Part shown: positions 44,659 through 52,759 of the stretch, piece by piece | Numbering within the stretch: the first letter of the stretch is position 1 | Layout: each line of letters begins with the position of its first letter | Assembly: GCA_947581615.1 (NCBI GenBank) | Contig: CANPVD010000077.1 | Span: 1 to 56,871, forward strand | Reading direction: 5' to 3' | DNA length: 56,871 nt | From: Candidatus Humimonas hydrogenitrophica | Lineage (GTDB): Bacteria; Gemmatimonadota; Gemmatimonadetes; Palauibacterales; Palauibacteraceae | Translations under genes and position numbers: made by a program | Notes under the pieces: model-generated | Seen by the model: the letters and a program-made list of their open reading frames with translations, nothing else | Told to the model about the DNA's origin: nothing | Databases searched by the model: none

Positions 44659-45207
44659 GTGGCGGAAGAGCTGACGGACGGCCAGGTGGTCCGGGCGGTC
44701 CTCGATGGCCGGCCCGACTCGTATCGACTCCTGGTGGAGCGATACCAGGACGTGCTGTACCGGCACGCGCTGCGCATGACGCGGCGTCCGGACGACGCGT
44801 CCGACATCGTCCAGCGCGCCCTCGTCAAGGGGTTCAGGCGTCTGGACGACTGTCGGCAACCGGACCGGGTGGGTGGCTGGCTCTTCCGAATCACCTCGAA
44901 CCTGTGCAAGGACTTTCTCAAGGATCGCCGCCGCGACGAGGTGACCCTGGACGATGTTCCGACCCTGGTGTCCTCCCGGGGGGACCCGGAGCGAGAGCTC
45001 GACCGGTCGGAGCTGGGTCTGGTGCTCGAACGCGCGCTGTCTCGCCTGAGCGAGGACCAGCGGGAGGCGTTCCTGCTCAAGCACCTGGAGGACCGGTCGT
45101 ACGACGAGATGTCGGAGATGCTGGACGTCTCGGTGTCGGCGCTGAAGATGCGCGTCCACCGGGCGCGAGAGGAATTGCGTGACCTGTTGAGCGAGTATTC
45201 GTCGTGA
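44659..45207 (+). CDS. ECF (sigma-70 family) RNA polymerase sigma factor
   Basis: This 182-residue protein has region 2 (LLVERYQDVLYRHALRMTRRPDDASDIVQRALVKGFRRL), the following WLFRITSNLCKDFLKDRRR, and region 4 (LSEDQREAFLLKHLEDRSYDEMSEMLDVSVSALKMRVHRAREELR). The GTG at 44659 has GAGGAGGC upstream. Its stop overlaps the anti-sigma gene by four bases. It would control the two following genes, and its own signal is probably sensed by the anti-sigma factor. Confidence 0.9.
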   Translation: MAEELTDGQVVRAVLDGRPDSYRLLVERYQDVLYRHALRMTRRPDDASDIVQRALVKGFRRLDDCRQPDRVGGWLFRITSNLCKDFLKDRRRDEVTLDDVPTLVSSRGDPERELDRSELGLVLERALSRLSEDQREAFLLKHLEDRSYDEMSEMLDVSVSALKMRVHRAREELRDLLSEYSS

Positions 45208-45929
45208 GTGACCTGCTGACGCGTTACCTGGACGGAGAGATCGGGCTCGACGACCTGGATCCCGCGGAGCGGGCCGAGGCCGGGGCCTGGGAGGCGATGT
45301 TCGGTGACCTCCGGTCGCGGGGGACGATGCGGGCCCCGGAGGGGCTGGCCGACCGGGTGATGACCGAGCTCGGGCTGGAGTCCCCTGCCCGCGCCGGCCG
45401 GGGGAGTGCGGCACCGGTCCACGAGGTGGCTCCGGCGCCGGAGGGGCACGGTGGAGCCTCGAAGGTGTGGCAGGCGATCACCTGGCCCTTCCGCCCCATC
45501 CGGGTGCCCGTGCCCCCGGCGCTCGCGCTGGCGGCCGGGGCGGCGCTGGCCCTGTTCGTGTTCGTGTGGCGTGGAGGTGGGCCGCCCACGCCGGGGGCGT
45601 CCGCGGCCGGCGTGGTGCGGCCCGCCAGCCTCGAGGCACCGGCGGCGCCGACCCGCGTCTACGTGGAGCTGCGCTTCGACGCTCCCGACGCGTCCTCCGT
45701 GGCCGTGGCAGGGGACTTCAGCAACTGGCAGCCCACCATCGCGCTCCAGGATCCCGACGGGAACGGCGTGTGGACCGGGCTCGTGCCGATGAGTCCCGGG
45801 ATCCACCAGTACATGTTCGTGATCGATGGCACCCGGTGGGTGACCGACCCGGGGGCGGCGCGTCACGTCGACGACGGGTTCGGGCATCGGAACGCGGTGG
45901 TGGCCGTGGCCGCACCGGCGGGCGCCTGA
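45204..45929 (+). CDS. Probable anti-sigma factor with extracytoplasmic AMPK1/CBM48-like domain
   Basis: This 241-residue protein begins with a short cytoplasmic region (LLTRYLDGEIGLDDLDPAERAEAGAWEAMF) like the sigma-binding part of anti-sigma factors. A Pro/Ala-rich stretch leads to one membrane helix (PALALAAGAALALFVFVW, about 108-125). The outside part (about 150-235) is a CBM48/AMPK1-type carbohydrate-binding domain: VAVAGDFSNWQP, DGNGVWTGLVPMSPGIHQYMFVIDGTRW. Such domains bind glycogen-like alpha-glucans. The next gene encodes a barrel ending in the same domain. The 4-base overlap with the sigma gene supports the pairing. Confidence 0.75.
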   Translation: MSDLLTRYLDGEIGLDDLDPAERAEAGAWEAMFGDLRSRGTMRAPEGLADRVMTELGLESPARAGRGSAAPVHEVAPAPEGHGGASKVWQAITWPFRPIRVPVPPALALAAGAALALFVFVWRGGGPPTPGASAAGVVRPASLEAPAAPTRVYVELRFDAPDASSVAVAGDFSNWQPTIALQDPDGNGVWTGLVPMSPGIHQYMFVIDGTRWVTDPGAARHVDDGFGHRNAVVAVAAPAGA

Positions 45930-45932
45930 GGG

Positions 45933-47078
45933 GTGGGAGCGGGCCGTAGCGCGGCCTTCACCACCCTTGCCCTGCTCGTGGTCTCGGTCCCCGGAGCCAC
46001 GGCCGCCCAGGACGTGCACGTGGATGCCGACGCGGGCTTCTCGCGCTCGCAGCCTCCCGCGGGATCGCTGGCGGAGCCGGCCACCTACTTCCTCGGAGGC
46101 GTGCGGGCGAACGGGCATCCGGGGACGGGCCCCGGGCGCTGGTTCGGCAGTCTGTATGGAGGTGTCGGCCTGCAGGGGCGCGGCGGCGACTGGGCGTCGC
46201 TGACGCTGGGAGGCGGCTGGAGCGCGGCGCTGGGCCGCAAGCTCGGGCTCGACGCCCGCGTGGAGGGGACGGCCTTCGCGGTCGGTTCCCCGACCTGGTT
46301 CCGGGCGCTGACGCTACAGGGCGTGCCCGAGCTCAGCTATCCCATCGGGTCCGTCTCCCTGCTGTTGCGCGGGCGGCTCGGGATCGGCGGCTCCCGGTTC
46401 CGGGAGGATCTGCCGGGGCCCCGGTCGCCGACCTCGGGATCGCACCTGTGGTTCGCCGGCGGCGGGCCCGGCATCCGGGTCCCGGTCGGCGACCTGGACG
46501 TGACGGGCCGCGCCGGGGCGTTCGGCTCGGCCGGCGGCACATACGGTCTCGGTTCGGTCGAGGTCTCGGGAGGCGACGGACGGGTCGGGTGGAGCGCCTC
46601 CTTCCAGCTGTGGGGAACGCCCCAGGGGGCGCGCGCGACGGGCTCCATCGGTGTGAGCCTTCCGCTCGGCGGCGGATGGAAGCTGTTCGGGTCGGGCGGC
46701 CGAACCGAACCGGACCCGCTCGTCGGGACCCCGGTCGCGACGTACGCCACCGGCGTGGTGAGCCATTCCCTGGTGCGCCGCGAGCGGGAGACCGCCGAGC
46801 TGTACCGGGAAGTCCGCTCGGGGCCGCGCCCGACGATCCGGTTCACGCTGCGCTCGCCGGGTGCGAGAGAGGTGGCGCTCGTGGGGGACTTCAACCGGTG
46901 GAAGCCGCTGGTCATGCAGCGGCGAGACGGGACATGGACGATCCGGGTTCGAGTGGCGCCCGGCACCTACCACTTCGGCTTCATGGTCGACGGCAAGTGG
47001 TTCGTGCCCGCCGATGCCCCCGGAATCGTGAGTGACGCATGGGGACGCGACAACGCCACGCTCGTCGTGAACCCGTGA
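45933..47078 (+). CDS. Outer-membrane beta-barrel protein with C-terminal AMPK1/CBM48-like domain
   Basis: This 381-residue protein has a signal peptide (LALLVVSVPGATAAQD), then about 265 residues of alternating Gly/aromatic strands typical of a beta-barrel (GRWFGSLYGGVGLQGRG, VGWSASFQLWGTPQGARATGSIGVSL). Residues about 295-381 form a CBM48/AMPK1-like domain: VALVGDFNRWKP, DGTWTIRVRVAPGTYHFGFMVDGKW. It matches the domain in the anti-sigma factor three bases upstream. The barrel may present or import a glucan; the ligand is unknown. Confidence 0.75.
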   Translation: MGAGRSAAFTTLALLVVSVPGATAAQDVHVDADAGFSRSQPPAGSLAEPATYFLGGVRANGHPGTGPGRWFGSLYGGVGLQGRGGDWASLTLGGGWSAALGRKLGLDARVEGTAFAVGSPTWFRALTLQGVPELSYPIGSVSLLLRGRLGIGGSRFREDLPGPRSPTSGSHLWFAGGGPGIRVPVGDLDVTGRAGAFGSAGGTYGLGSVEVSGGDGRVGWSASFQLWGTPQGARATGSIGVSLPLGGGWKLFGSGGRTEPDPLVGTPVATYATGVVSHSLVRRERETAELYREVRSGPRPTIRFTLRSPGAREVALVGDFNRWKPLVMQRRDGTWTIRVRVAPGTYHFGFMVDGKWFVPADAPGIVSDAWGRDNATLVVNP

Positions 47079-47091
47079 CGAGGAACGGGAG

Positions 47092-47149
47092 AGCGTCGTC
47101 TGACGCTTGGACCCGAGCAGCGGGCCGTCCGGCCACGTTCGGGCCGGAC
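47092..47149 (+). terminator. Two stem-loops after the barrel gene
   Basis: AGCGTC (47092-47097) pairs with GACGCT (47102-47107). Further on GTCCGGCC (47127-47134) pairs perfectly with GGCCGGAC (47142-47149). Both lie in the 100-base gap before the next gene. Termination is likely, though no T run follows. Confidence 0.4.
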
Positions 47150-47178
47150 CGCAGGGACGAGTGAGAGGGGTGCGAGCG

Positions 47179-47955
47179 ATGGGACCGGTACAGGGAACGG
47201 GGCGATGTCGCCGATGGCTGGCCTGCGTCGCCGTGGCGCTCATGGTGACGGTCGCCCCGGCGTACGCGCAGGCCCAGCAGGGCGAGGCGCCGGCCTCGGA
47301 GAGCGAGGTCGGGGCACGTCTGCGGCAGATGAGGGACCACTTCGGGCCGGCGGTGTCGGCTCGCATCGATGATGTCCTCGCCTCGGCCCGGAAGGCGGGA
47401 GTCCCGGAGGACGTGCTGATCACCAAGGCCCTGGAAGGTGCGGCCAAGGGCGTGCCGGGCACTCGCGTGGTGGAGGCGCTCAAGTCCTACTCCGAGCGTC
47501 TCCAGCGCGCCGATCGACTGCTGGGCGGCTCGGCCGGGAGCGCGATCCTGGTGGCCGCGGCCGATGCGCTCCAGAAGGGGGTCGATCCGAACGCGGTCGC
47601 CGAGGTGGGCCGGGCGGCGGGCGGGGATCCCCTGCCGCTCGTGGTGCTCGGCGACCTCAGGGATGCCGGCGTTCCGGTGGACCAGGCCGTGGCGGTCGTC
47701 CGCCAGGCGCTGAAGCAGGGCCGCCATGGTGACCGGCTCCTGGAGGTCTCCGCCGAGGTCCGGCGCGCCATCCGGGCGGGCAAGCCGCCTGGACAGGCGG
47801 CGCAGGAGGTCGGCCGGGCGCTGCAGGGGGCCGGGGCGCCGACCCCCGCGGGGAAGGGCCAGGGGAACGGGGGTCCGCGGGGCGCGAAGGGAGGCGGCCC
47901 GCCCGGCTCGGGGGGCGGTCCCCCCGGGCGTCCGCACGGCTCCGGCGGGGGCTGA
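47179..47955 (+). CDS. Exported helical-repeat protein of unknown function
   Basis: This 258-residue protein has a signal peptide (WLACVAVALMVTVAPAYAQAQ). The mature part is helical with imperfect repeats of the type GVPxDxxxxxxLxGAAKGV: GVPEDVLITKALEGAAKGVPG, GVDPNAVAEVGRAAGGDP and GVPVDQAVAVVRQALKQG. The tail of about 35 residues is Gly/Pro-rich and probably disordered. I cannot name a family. The ATG at 47179 has GAGAGGGG upstream; two GTG codons just before it are alternatives. It may be expressed with the PBP1 gene 11 bases downstream. Confidence 0.65.
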   Translation: MGPVQGTGRCRRWLACVAVALMVTVAPAYAQAQQGEAPASESEVGARLRQMRDHFGPAVSARIDDVLASARKAGVPEDVLITKALEGAAKGVPGTRVVEALKSYSERLQRADRLLGGSAGSAILVAAADALQKGVDPNAVAEVGRAAGGDPLPLVVLGDLRDAGVPVDQAVAVVRQALKQGRHGDRLLEVSAEVRRAIRAGKPPGQAAQEVGRALQGAGAPTPAGKGQGNGGPRGAKGGGPPGSGGGPPGRPHGSGGG

Positions 47956-47966
47956 GCCCGACAGGC

Positions 47967-50267
47967 ATGCCGTTCCGGCGAGGACCACGTCGGCGTCGCC
48001 TCTCGTGGCCGCGGGTCCTCGCCTCCCTGGTGGCGGGAGCCGCGGTGATCACCGTCGTCGGGTGGCTGTACGTGCGACACGCGGCCGCCCGCATCGAGGC
48101 GACGTGGAGCGCCCATACGTCGAGCGCCCCCTCGCGGATCTACTCCCGCGCCCTGGATCTGTATCCGGGGCGGTCGCTGGACGGGAAGGAGTTCGCTCGC
48201 GAGCTGGAAGCGCGCGGCTACCGCCCCGCGCCGGCGCACGGTCCGCTCGCCCCCGGCCAGTATCGGGCGGGGGGTGACCGCATCGACGTCGGACTGCATG
48301 GCTTCCGGTATCCCCCACCGGAAGACGGGTTCGAAGGCTTGCCCGTGCGCATCCGCTTTCGGGGCGGGCGCATCGCTTCCCTGACCGACCTGTCCGCCGA
48401 CAGCGCCGTGGTGGACGTCCGCCTGGAGCCCGTCGTGGTCGCCGACCTCCTGGACCGGCACATGGTGCTGAGGTCGCCGGTCACGCTCCAGCGGGTGTCG
48501 GCCTCCCTCGTCGAGGCCGTGCTGACCGTCGAGGACCGCCGCTTCTACGAGCACGGGGGAATCGACCCGGTCCGCATGGCCGGAGCCGCCCTGCACGACC
48601 TGCGGCACGGGCGCCTCGAGCAGGGCGGGAGCACGCTCACCCAGCAGTTGGTCAAGAACTACTACCTGTCGTCGAGGAAGACGCTTGGCCGGAAGCTGCG
48701 CGAGGCGATCATGGCGATGGTGCTCGAGCACGAGCACGACAAGGCCGAGATCCTCCGGGCCTACCTGAACGAGGTGTACCTGGGCCAGGAGGGTCCGGTG
48801 AGCATCGTCGGGGTCCAGGAGGCCGCTCGCCATTACTTCTCCCGTGACGCATCACGGCTCGACCTGGCGCAATCGGCGCTCCTCGCGGGGATGATCCGCA
48901 GCCCGGCCGCCTACGATCCGTTCCGGCATCCGGAGGCGGCGCGCCGGCGCAGGGCGGCGGTGCTGGGCATGCTGGCCGCCCGCGGGACCATCGACCCGGC
49001 GGAGCGGGAGCGGGCCTCGCGCGAGCCGCTCCCCCGCCCGCCCCGCCAACGGCCCCTGGATGCCGCCCCCTACTTCGTGGACTATGTCGAGCGGGAGCTC
49101 GCGCGGCGCTTTCCCGCGGACACGCTCCGCCGCGAGGGACTCAGGGTGTTCACCACGCTGGAGCCACGGATGCAGCGAGCGGCCGAGGCGGCGGTGGGCT
49201 CGGGGCTCGCGGATCTCGAGAGGGCTCACCCCGACCTGAGGCGGCCCGGACTCCGGGCGCTGCAGGCGGCGCTGGTCGCGATGGACCCCCGCACGGGCGA
49301 CGTGGTCGCCATGGTGGGAGGGCGCTCCTACCGATCGAGCCAGTTCAACCGGGCCACCGAGGCGAGACGGCAGCCCGGCTCCCTGTTCAAGCCGTTCGTG
49401 TACCTGACCGCGCTGGAAGACACGACCGGACACTGGACGCTGGCCACCCCGGTCCCCGACTCGTCCCTGTCCGTGCGGGTCGGTGACACGGTGTGGACGC
49501 CGCACGACTTCGACGGCAGCGAGCACGGCATGGTGCCCCTGCGGGATGCGCTGGTGCACAGCTACAACCTGGCTACCGCGCGCCTCGCCCTGGACGTGGG
49601 CCTGCCGCGCGTCGTGTCGACCGCCCGCGCCCTGGGCGTACAGGGGCGCCTGGAGCCGGTGCCCTCGGTCTCCCTCGGGGCCTTCGAGACCACGCCGCTC
49701 GTCATGGCCGATGCGTATTCCGCCCTGGCCGGGGGCGGGATCCGCCCCGATCCCCTGACGGTGCTCCACGTGGTCGACGCCGGGGGCTCGGCCGTCGAGG
49801 CACGCGAGCTCGAGATGCGCCGGGTGGCTCCCGCGGGTCCGGTCTACCTGGTGGACCGGGCCCTCCAGGACGTGCTCGATCGAGGAACGGCCGCCTCGGC
49901 GCGCCGGCTCGGCTACGGGGGACGGGCGGCGGGGAAGACGGGAACGAGCAGCGACTACCGGGACGCCTGGTTCGCCGGCTTCACGCCCTCGCTGGTGACG
50001 GTGGTGTGGGTGGGATTCGACGACAACCGGTCCGTGGGGCTCACCGGCGCCGACGCGGCGCTGCCGATCTGGGTGCGGTTCGTGGAGGCGGTCGGCGGTT
50101 CCCCGGACCAGCCGTTCACCGTCCCCGATGGGATTCGTACGACGAGCGTGGACAGCGCCACGGGGCTCCTGCCGGGTCCGGGCTGCGGGCCGACCCGCGA
50201 GGAGGTCTTCCTGCAGGGGACGATCCCGTCTCGCCGCTGCGATTCGGTCGGGCGGGGCTCGCCGTGA
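47967..50267 (+). CDS. Class A penicillin-binding protein (PBP1b-like)
   Basis: This 766-residue protein polymerises and cross-links peptidoglycan. A basic cytoplasmic tail (RRGPRRRRLSW) precedes a membrane anchor (VLASLVAGAAVITVVGWLYV), a UvrB-2-like domain (IYSRALDLYPG), the glycosyltransferase domain (VEDRRFYEHGGIDPVRM, GGSTLTQQLVKNYYLSSRKTLGRK) and the transpeptidase with SLFK (Ser472), SYN (in VHSYNLATAR) and KTGTS. Order and motifs match E. coli PBP1b. The final 50 residues contain two Cys (GPGCGPTREEV and RRCDSV). Its stop overlaps the TPR lipoprotein start by four bases. Confidence 0.93.
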   Translation: MPFRRGPRRRRLSWPRVLASLVAGAAVITVVGWLYVRHAAARIEATWSAHTSSAPSRIYSRALDLYPGRSLDGKEFARELEARGYRPAPAHGPLAPGQYRAGGDRIDVGLHGFRYPPPEDGFEGLPVRIRFRGGRIASLTDLSADSAVVDVRLEPVVVADLLDRHMVLRSPVTLQRVSASLVEAVLTVEDRRFYEHGGIDPVRMAGAALHDLRHGRLEQGGSTLTQQLVKNYYLSSRKTLGRKLREAIMAMVLEHEHDKAEILRAYLNEVYLGQEGPVSIVGVQEAARHYFSRDASRLDLAQSALLAGMIRSPAAYDPFRHPEAARRRRAAVLGMLAARGTIDPAERERASREPLPRPPRQRPLDAAPYFVDYVERELARRFPADTLRREGLRVFTTLEPRMQRAAEAAVGSGLADLERAHPDLRRPGLRALQAALVAMDPRTGDVVAMVGGRSYRSSQFNRATEARRQPGSLFKPFVYLTALEDTTGHWTLATPVPDSSLSVRVGDTVWTPHDFDGSEHGMVPLRDALVHSYNLATARLALDVGLPRVVSTARALGVQGRLEPVPSVSLGAFETTPLVMADAYSALAGGGIRPDPLTVLHVVDAGGSAVEARELEMRRVAPAGPVYLVDRALQDVLDRGTAASARRLGYGGRAAGKTGTSSDYRDAWFAGFTPSLVTVVWVGFDDNRSVGLTGADAALPIWVRFVEAVGGSPDQPFTVPDGIRTTSVDSATGLLPGPGCGPTREEVFLQGTIPSRRCDSVGRGSP

Positions 50268-50698
50268 GCGGAGGGGCGTCGACCGCCCGGATCCCGGTCG
50301 GCCGCCGGCCCGGAGCCTTCCCGCGCGTGGTGCTGGCGCTCGTCGCCGGACTCGGCGTCGCCGCCTGCGCGGGCGGCGGGACGGAGGGCCGGGCCGTACC
50401 GCCGGTCGACGCCCGGGCGGCGGCGCCCGAGCGCGCGGCCTCGGAGCGGCTCGTGGAGCGCGGGCGCGGTCTGCTGGAGGGGGGCCGGCCCCGCGATGCC
50501 GCCTCCGTGCTGGAGCGCGCCGTGCGCGTCGACCCGTCCAACGGTCGCGCCTACCTGGAGCTGGCCCGGGCCCGGATGGTCCTGGGAGAGCCCGAGGTCG
50601 CGCGCGGCCTGCTGCAACAGGCCGCCGCGCTGCTCAGACCCTACCCGGAGATGGAGGCCCGGGTGGACAGCCTCCGGGCGGTCCTGGGCGGAGGCTAG
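50264..50698 (+). CDS. Small TPR lipoprotein
   Basis: This 144-residue protein has a lipoprotein signal (LALVAGLGVAAC, Cys35) and two or three TPR helices: RLVERGRGLLEGGRPRDAASVLERAVRVDPSNGRAYLELARARMVLGEPEVARGLLQQAAALL is one continuous repeat region at about residues 60-122. The GTG overlaps the PBP1 stop by four bases, so it may be an outer-membrane activator or partner of the synthase, as LpoA/LpoB are in Enterobacteria. That role is inferred from position. A very strong terminator follows. Confidence 0.78.
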   Translation: MSGGASTARIPVGRRPGAFPRVVLALVAGLGVAACAGGGTEGRAVPPVDARAAAPERAASERLVERGRGLLEGGRPRDAASVLERAVRVDPSNGRAYLELARARMVLGEPEVARGLLQQAAALLRPYPEMEARVDSLRAVLGGG

Positions 50699-50707
50699 AC
50701 CCGAACG

Positions 50708-50748
50708 GCGAACGCCTCCCGGCCGGCGGTCCGGCGGGAGGCGTTCGC
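50708..50748. terminator. Strong bidirectional terminator
   Basis: GCGAACGCCTCCCG (50708-50721) pairs perfectly with CGGGAGGCGTTCGC (50735-50748). The loop can form four more pairs (CCGG with CCGG). It lies between the convergent TPR lipoprotein and coiled-coil genes and would serve both. Confidence 0.75.
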
Positions 50749-50773
50749 GTGGTGCGTCGGGAAGGGCGGGTCG

Positions 50774-51358
50774 TCAGCCGCCCTGGCCGGAACCTCCCGG
50801 AGCGCCACCCTGGAGCTTCGCCTGGAGGGCTTCCAGCCTGGAGATGAGCGAGTCCGCGCTCGGGTCGATGTCGTTCATCTTCTTGATCAGATCGGTGCGG
50901 AAGGTGTCCAGGTCCGCCGCGATCGCCTTGTCCTGCATGGCCTGCATCTGCGTCTGCTGGTTCTGCTGGCTGAGTGTCTGATACTCGGTCATGAGCGAGC
51001 GGATCTTGGCCGTGTCCTGGCTCTGCCGCGCCTGCTGGAACGACTGCTTGATCTGGTTCATGCGGTCGTTCCGCGTGGAGGTGGCGGAGTCGATGTCGTT
51101 CATCTTCTGCTCGATCTCCTGCTGCAGCGTGAGCTGCTCCTCCTGCATGGCCGAGTCCTGCAGGGCCTGCTGCCGCAGCTGGATGACCTTCTGCCCGACC
51201 TCCCGCATCTCCTGCTGGACCTTCTGGGTCGAGGCGTCCGTGCCGGCGCCGCTGCTTGCCTGCGCCGCGAGCGGCGCGGCCGCGAGCAGAGCCAGACCGG
51301 CGGCCATGGCCCCCAACCGGAGCGGCGGGGTGAACCTGTTGGCGCGAGTGACGAGCAT
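50774..51358 (-). CDS. Periplasmic coiled-coil protein, Gln-rich
   Basis: This protein of about 194 residues has a signal peptide (LGAMAAGLALLAAAPLAAQ) and a long helical region rich in Gln, Met and Asp (VQQEMREVGQKVIQLRQQALQDSAMQEEQLTLQQEIEQKM and so on, in several stretches). No enzyme motif is visible. The ATG at 51358 has AAGGA 11 bases upstream; an ATG at 51370 in the same frame is possible and would add four residues. A candidate promoter with an overlapping dyad lies 150 bases upstream. The function is unknown; an envelope chaperone or structural role is possible. Confidence 0.65.
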   Translation of the reverse strand: MLVTRANRFTPPLRLGAMAAGLALLAAAPLAAQASSGAGTDASTQKVQQEMREVGQKVIQLRQQALQDSAMQEEQLTLQQEIEQKMNDIDSATSTRNDRMNQIKQSFQQARQSQDTAKIRSLMTEYQTLSQQNQQTQMQAMQDKAIAADLDTFRTDLIKKMNDIDPSADSLISRLEALQAKLQGGAPGGSGQGG

Positions 51359-51503
51359 AATCGTGCGCATCCTTGTGTGGGTTGTGGAGCCTTCGGCGTC
51401 GTCGGTCGCCCGGTGAGCCGCTCGCGGCCCCCGGGCGTCGGAGCGCGAGAGCCCGGGGTCTCCGCCGACCGCGGCGGTCTCCCGGCACCCACGCCGGCGG
51501 ATC

Positions 51504-51532
51504 AATATGCTCGGCTCCCGACCTTGTTCCAA
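51504..51532 (-). promoter_or_regulatory. Sigma-70-like promoter of the coiled-coil gene
   Basis: On the minus strand TTGGAA (51532-51527) is followed after 17 bases by CATATT (51509-51504). The dyad CCTTG-TTC-CAAGG (51522-51534) overlaps the -35 element and could bind a regulator. It is one of two back-to-back promoters in the 310-base divergent gap. Confidence 0.4.
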
Positions 51533-51543
51533 GGCTCGCCGCG

Positions 51544-51572
51544 TTGAGCGGCCGCCGTCGGCGTCCTATGTT
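51544..51572 (+). promoter_or_regulatory. Sigma-70-like promoter of the KAS III-like gene
   Basis: TTGAGC (51544-51549) is followed after 17 bases by TATGTT (51567-51572). It lies about 100 bases before the GTG at 51669. Each box matches the consensus at four of six positions. It is back to back with the minus-strand promoter at 51504-51532. Confidence 0.4.
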
Positions 51573-51668
51573 CGGCCTCCGACACGAGCCACGCGCCGGC
51601 CCGAGCATCGTCTCCGTCCTTCCATACGACGACATCGGGGCGCGGAAGGTCACGCTTCGGAGGCACGA

Positions 51669-52748
51669 GTGAGTCCAGGACAGTCCAGCGCCCGCATCGC
51701 GGGTACGGGGAGCTTCCTCCCCCCCCATCGGGTCGACAACAGGACCCTGTTCGAGCATCCCGGGATTCGAGAGAACTTCGACGTGGACCGGGCGCGGGGT
51801 GCCCTGAAGGACGTGGATGCCGCCGCCCTGGATCCGGTCGAGGTGTTCGATCTGTGGGCTCGCCAGGTGACGGGCATCGAGGAGCGCCGGGTCCTGACGG
51901 AGGGTGACGGCCTCACCACCGAGCTCATGTGCGCCGAGGCGGGACGCCGGGCCCTGGCGGCGGCCGGCATGGAGGCGGCGGAGCTCGACCTGGTCCTGGC
52001 CGCTTCGCTCACGTGCAGCCGGCAGGTCCCCAACCTCTCGTGCACGGTGGCGGCCGAGCTCGGCGCCCCCACCGTCGGGGGCTTCGTGCTCAACGCGGCC
52101 TGCGCCGGGTTCGTGTACGCGCTGGGGACGGCCTACGCGCACATTCGCGCCGGCACCGCCCGCAACGTGCTGGTCGTGGTCGGCGACGCCCTCTCCAAGA
52201 TCACCGACTTCACCGACCCCAAGACGGCCGTGCTGTTCGCCGACGGAGCCGGGGCCGCCGTGCTCACCCGGTGCCCGGAGGGGGAGGGGATCCTCGGAGC
52301 CCCGTACGTGGAGGCGGACTACTCGTACGACCATCTCCACCTCCACGGGCAGGGCTGGGAGAGCCCCGACGAGCCCGAGGCCAAACTGCACATGGGGGGA
52401 GGGCCGCAGGTGCTGCGCCAGGCCATCCAGGCCATGATGCGCGTCGCCGACCGGGCCCTGGAGCGCACCGACCTGGGCTGGGACGACATCGACTACGTGG
52501 TTCCCCACCAGGCCAACCTCCGCATCACGCTCGGCCTGGCGCGGCACCTGCCCCTCGAGGAGGAGCGCGTCGTGCACACGATCCGGAAGTACGGCAACCT
52601 GTCCGCCTCCACGGTGGCGGTGACGCTGGACGAAGTGCTCCGCGGGCGCCACGGCGCGCTCCCGAATCCGACGCACCTCGTGCTCACGGCCGTCGGAGGG
52701 GGGTACACGAGCTCCGGACTGGTCGTGTCCTGGCGTCCCCCGAGCTAG
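51669..52748 (+). CDS. 3-oxoacyl-ACP synthase III family protein (FabH-like)
   Basis: This 359-residue thiolase-fold enzyme has the full KAS III triad: Cys145 in LNAACAGF, His280 in VPHQANLR and Asn310 in KYGNLSAST. It would condense an acyl-CoA with malonyl-ACP, or a related pair. An extra stretch of about 30 residues (FDVDRARGALKDVDAAALDPVEVFDLWA) near the N-terminus makes it longer than housekeeping FabH (about 320). No other fatty-acid genes are near, so a specialised role is possible. The GTG at 51669 starts the fold (ARIAGTGSFLPPHRV); AGGCACGAG precedes it. Confidence 0.9.
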   Translation: MSPGQSSARIAGTGSFLPPHRVDNRTLFEHPGIRENFDVDRARGALKDVDAAALDPVEVFDLWARQVTGIEERRVLTEGDGLTTELMCAEAGRRALAAAGMEAAELDLVLAASLTCSRQVPNLSCTVAAELGAPTVGGFVLNAACAGFVYALGTAYAHIRAGTARNVLVVVGDALSKITDFTDPKTAVLFADGAGAAVLTRCPEGEGILGAPYVEADYSYDHLHLHGQGWESPDEPEAKLHMGGGPQVLRQAIQAMMRVADRALERTDLGWDDIDYVVPHQANLRITLGLARHLPLEEERVVHTIRKYGNLSASTVAVTLDEVLRGRHGALPNPTHLVLTAVGGGYTSSGLVVSWRPPS

Positions 52749-52759
52749 GCAGCGGAAGG

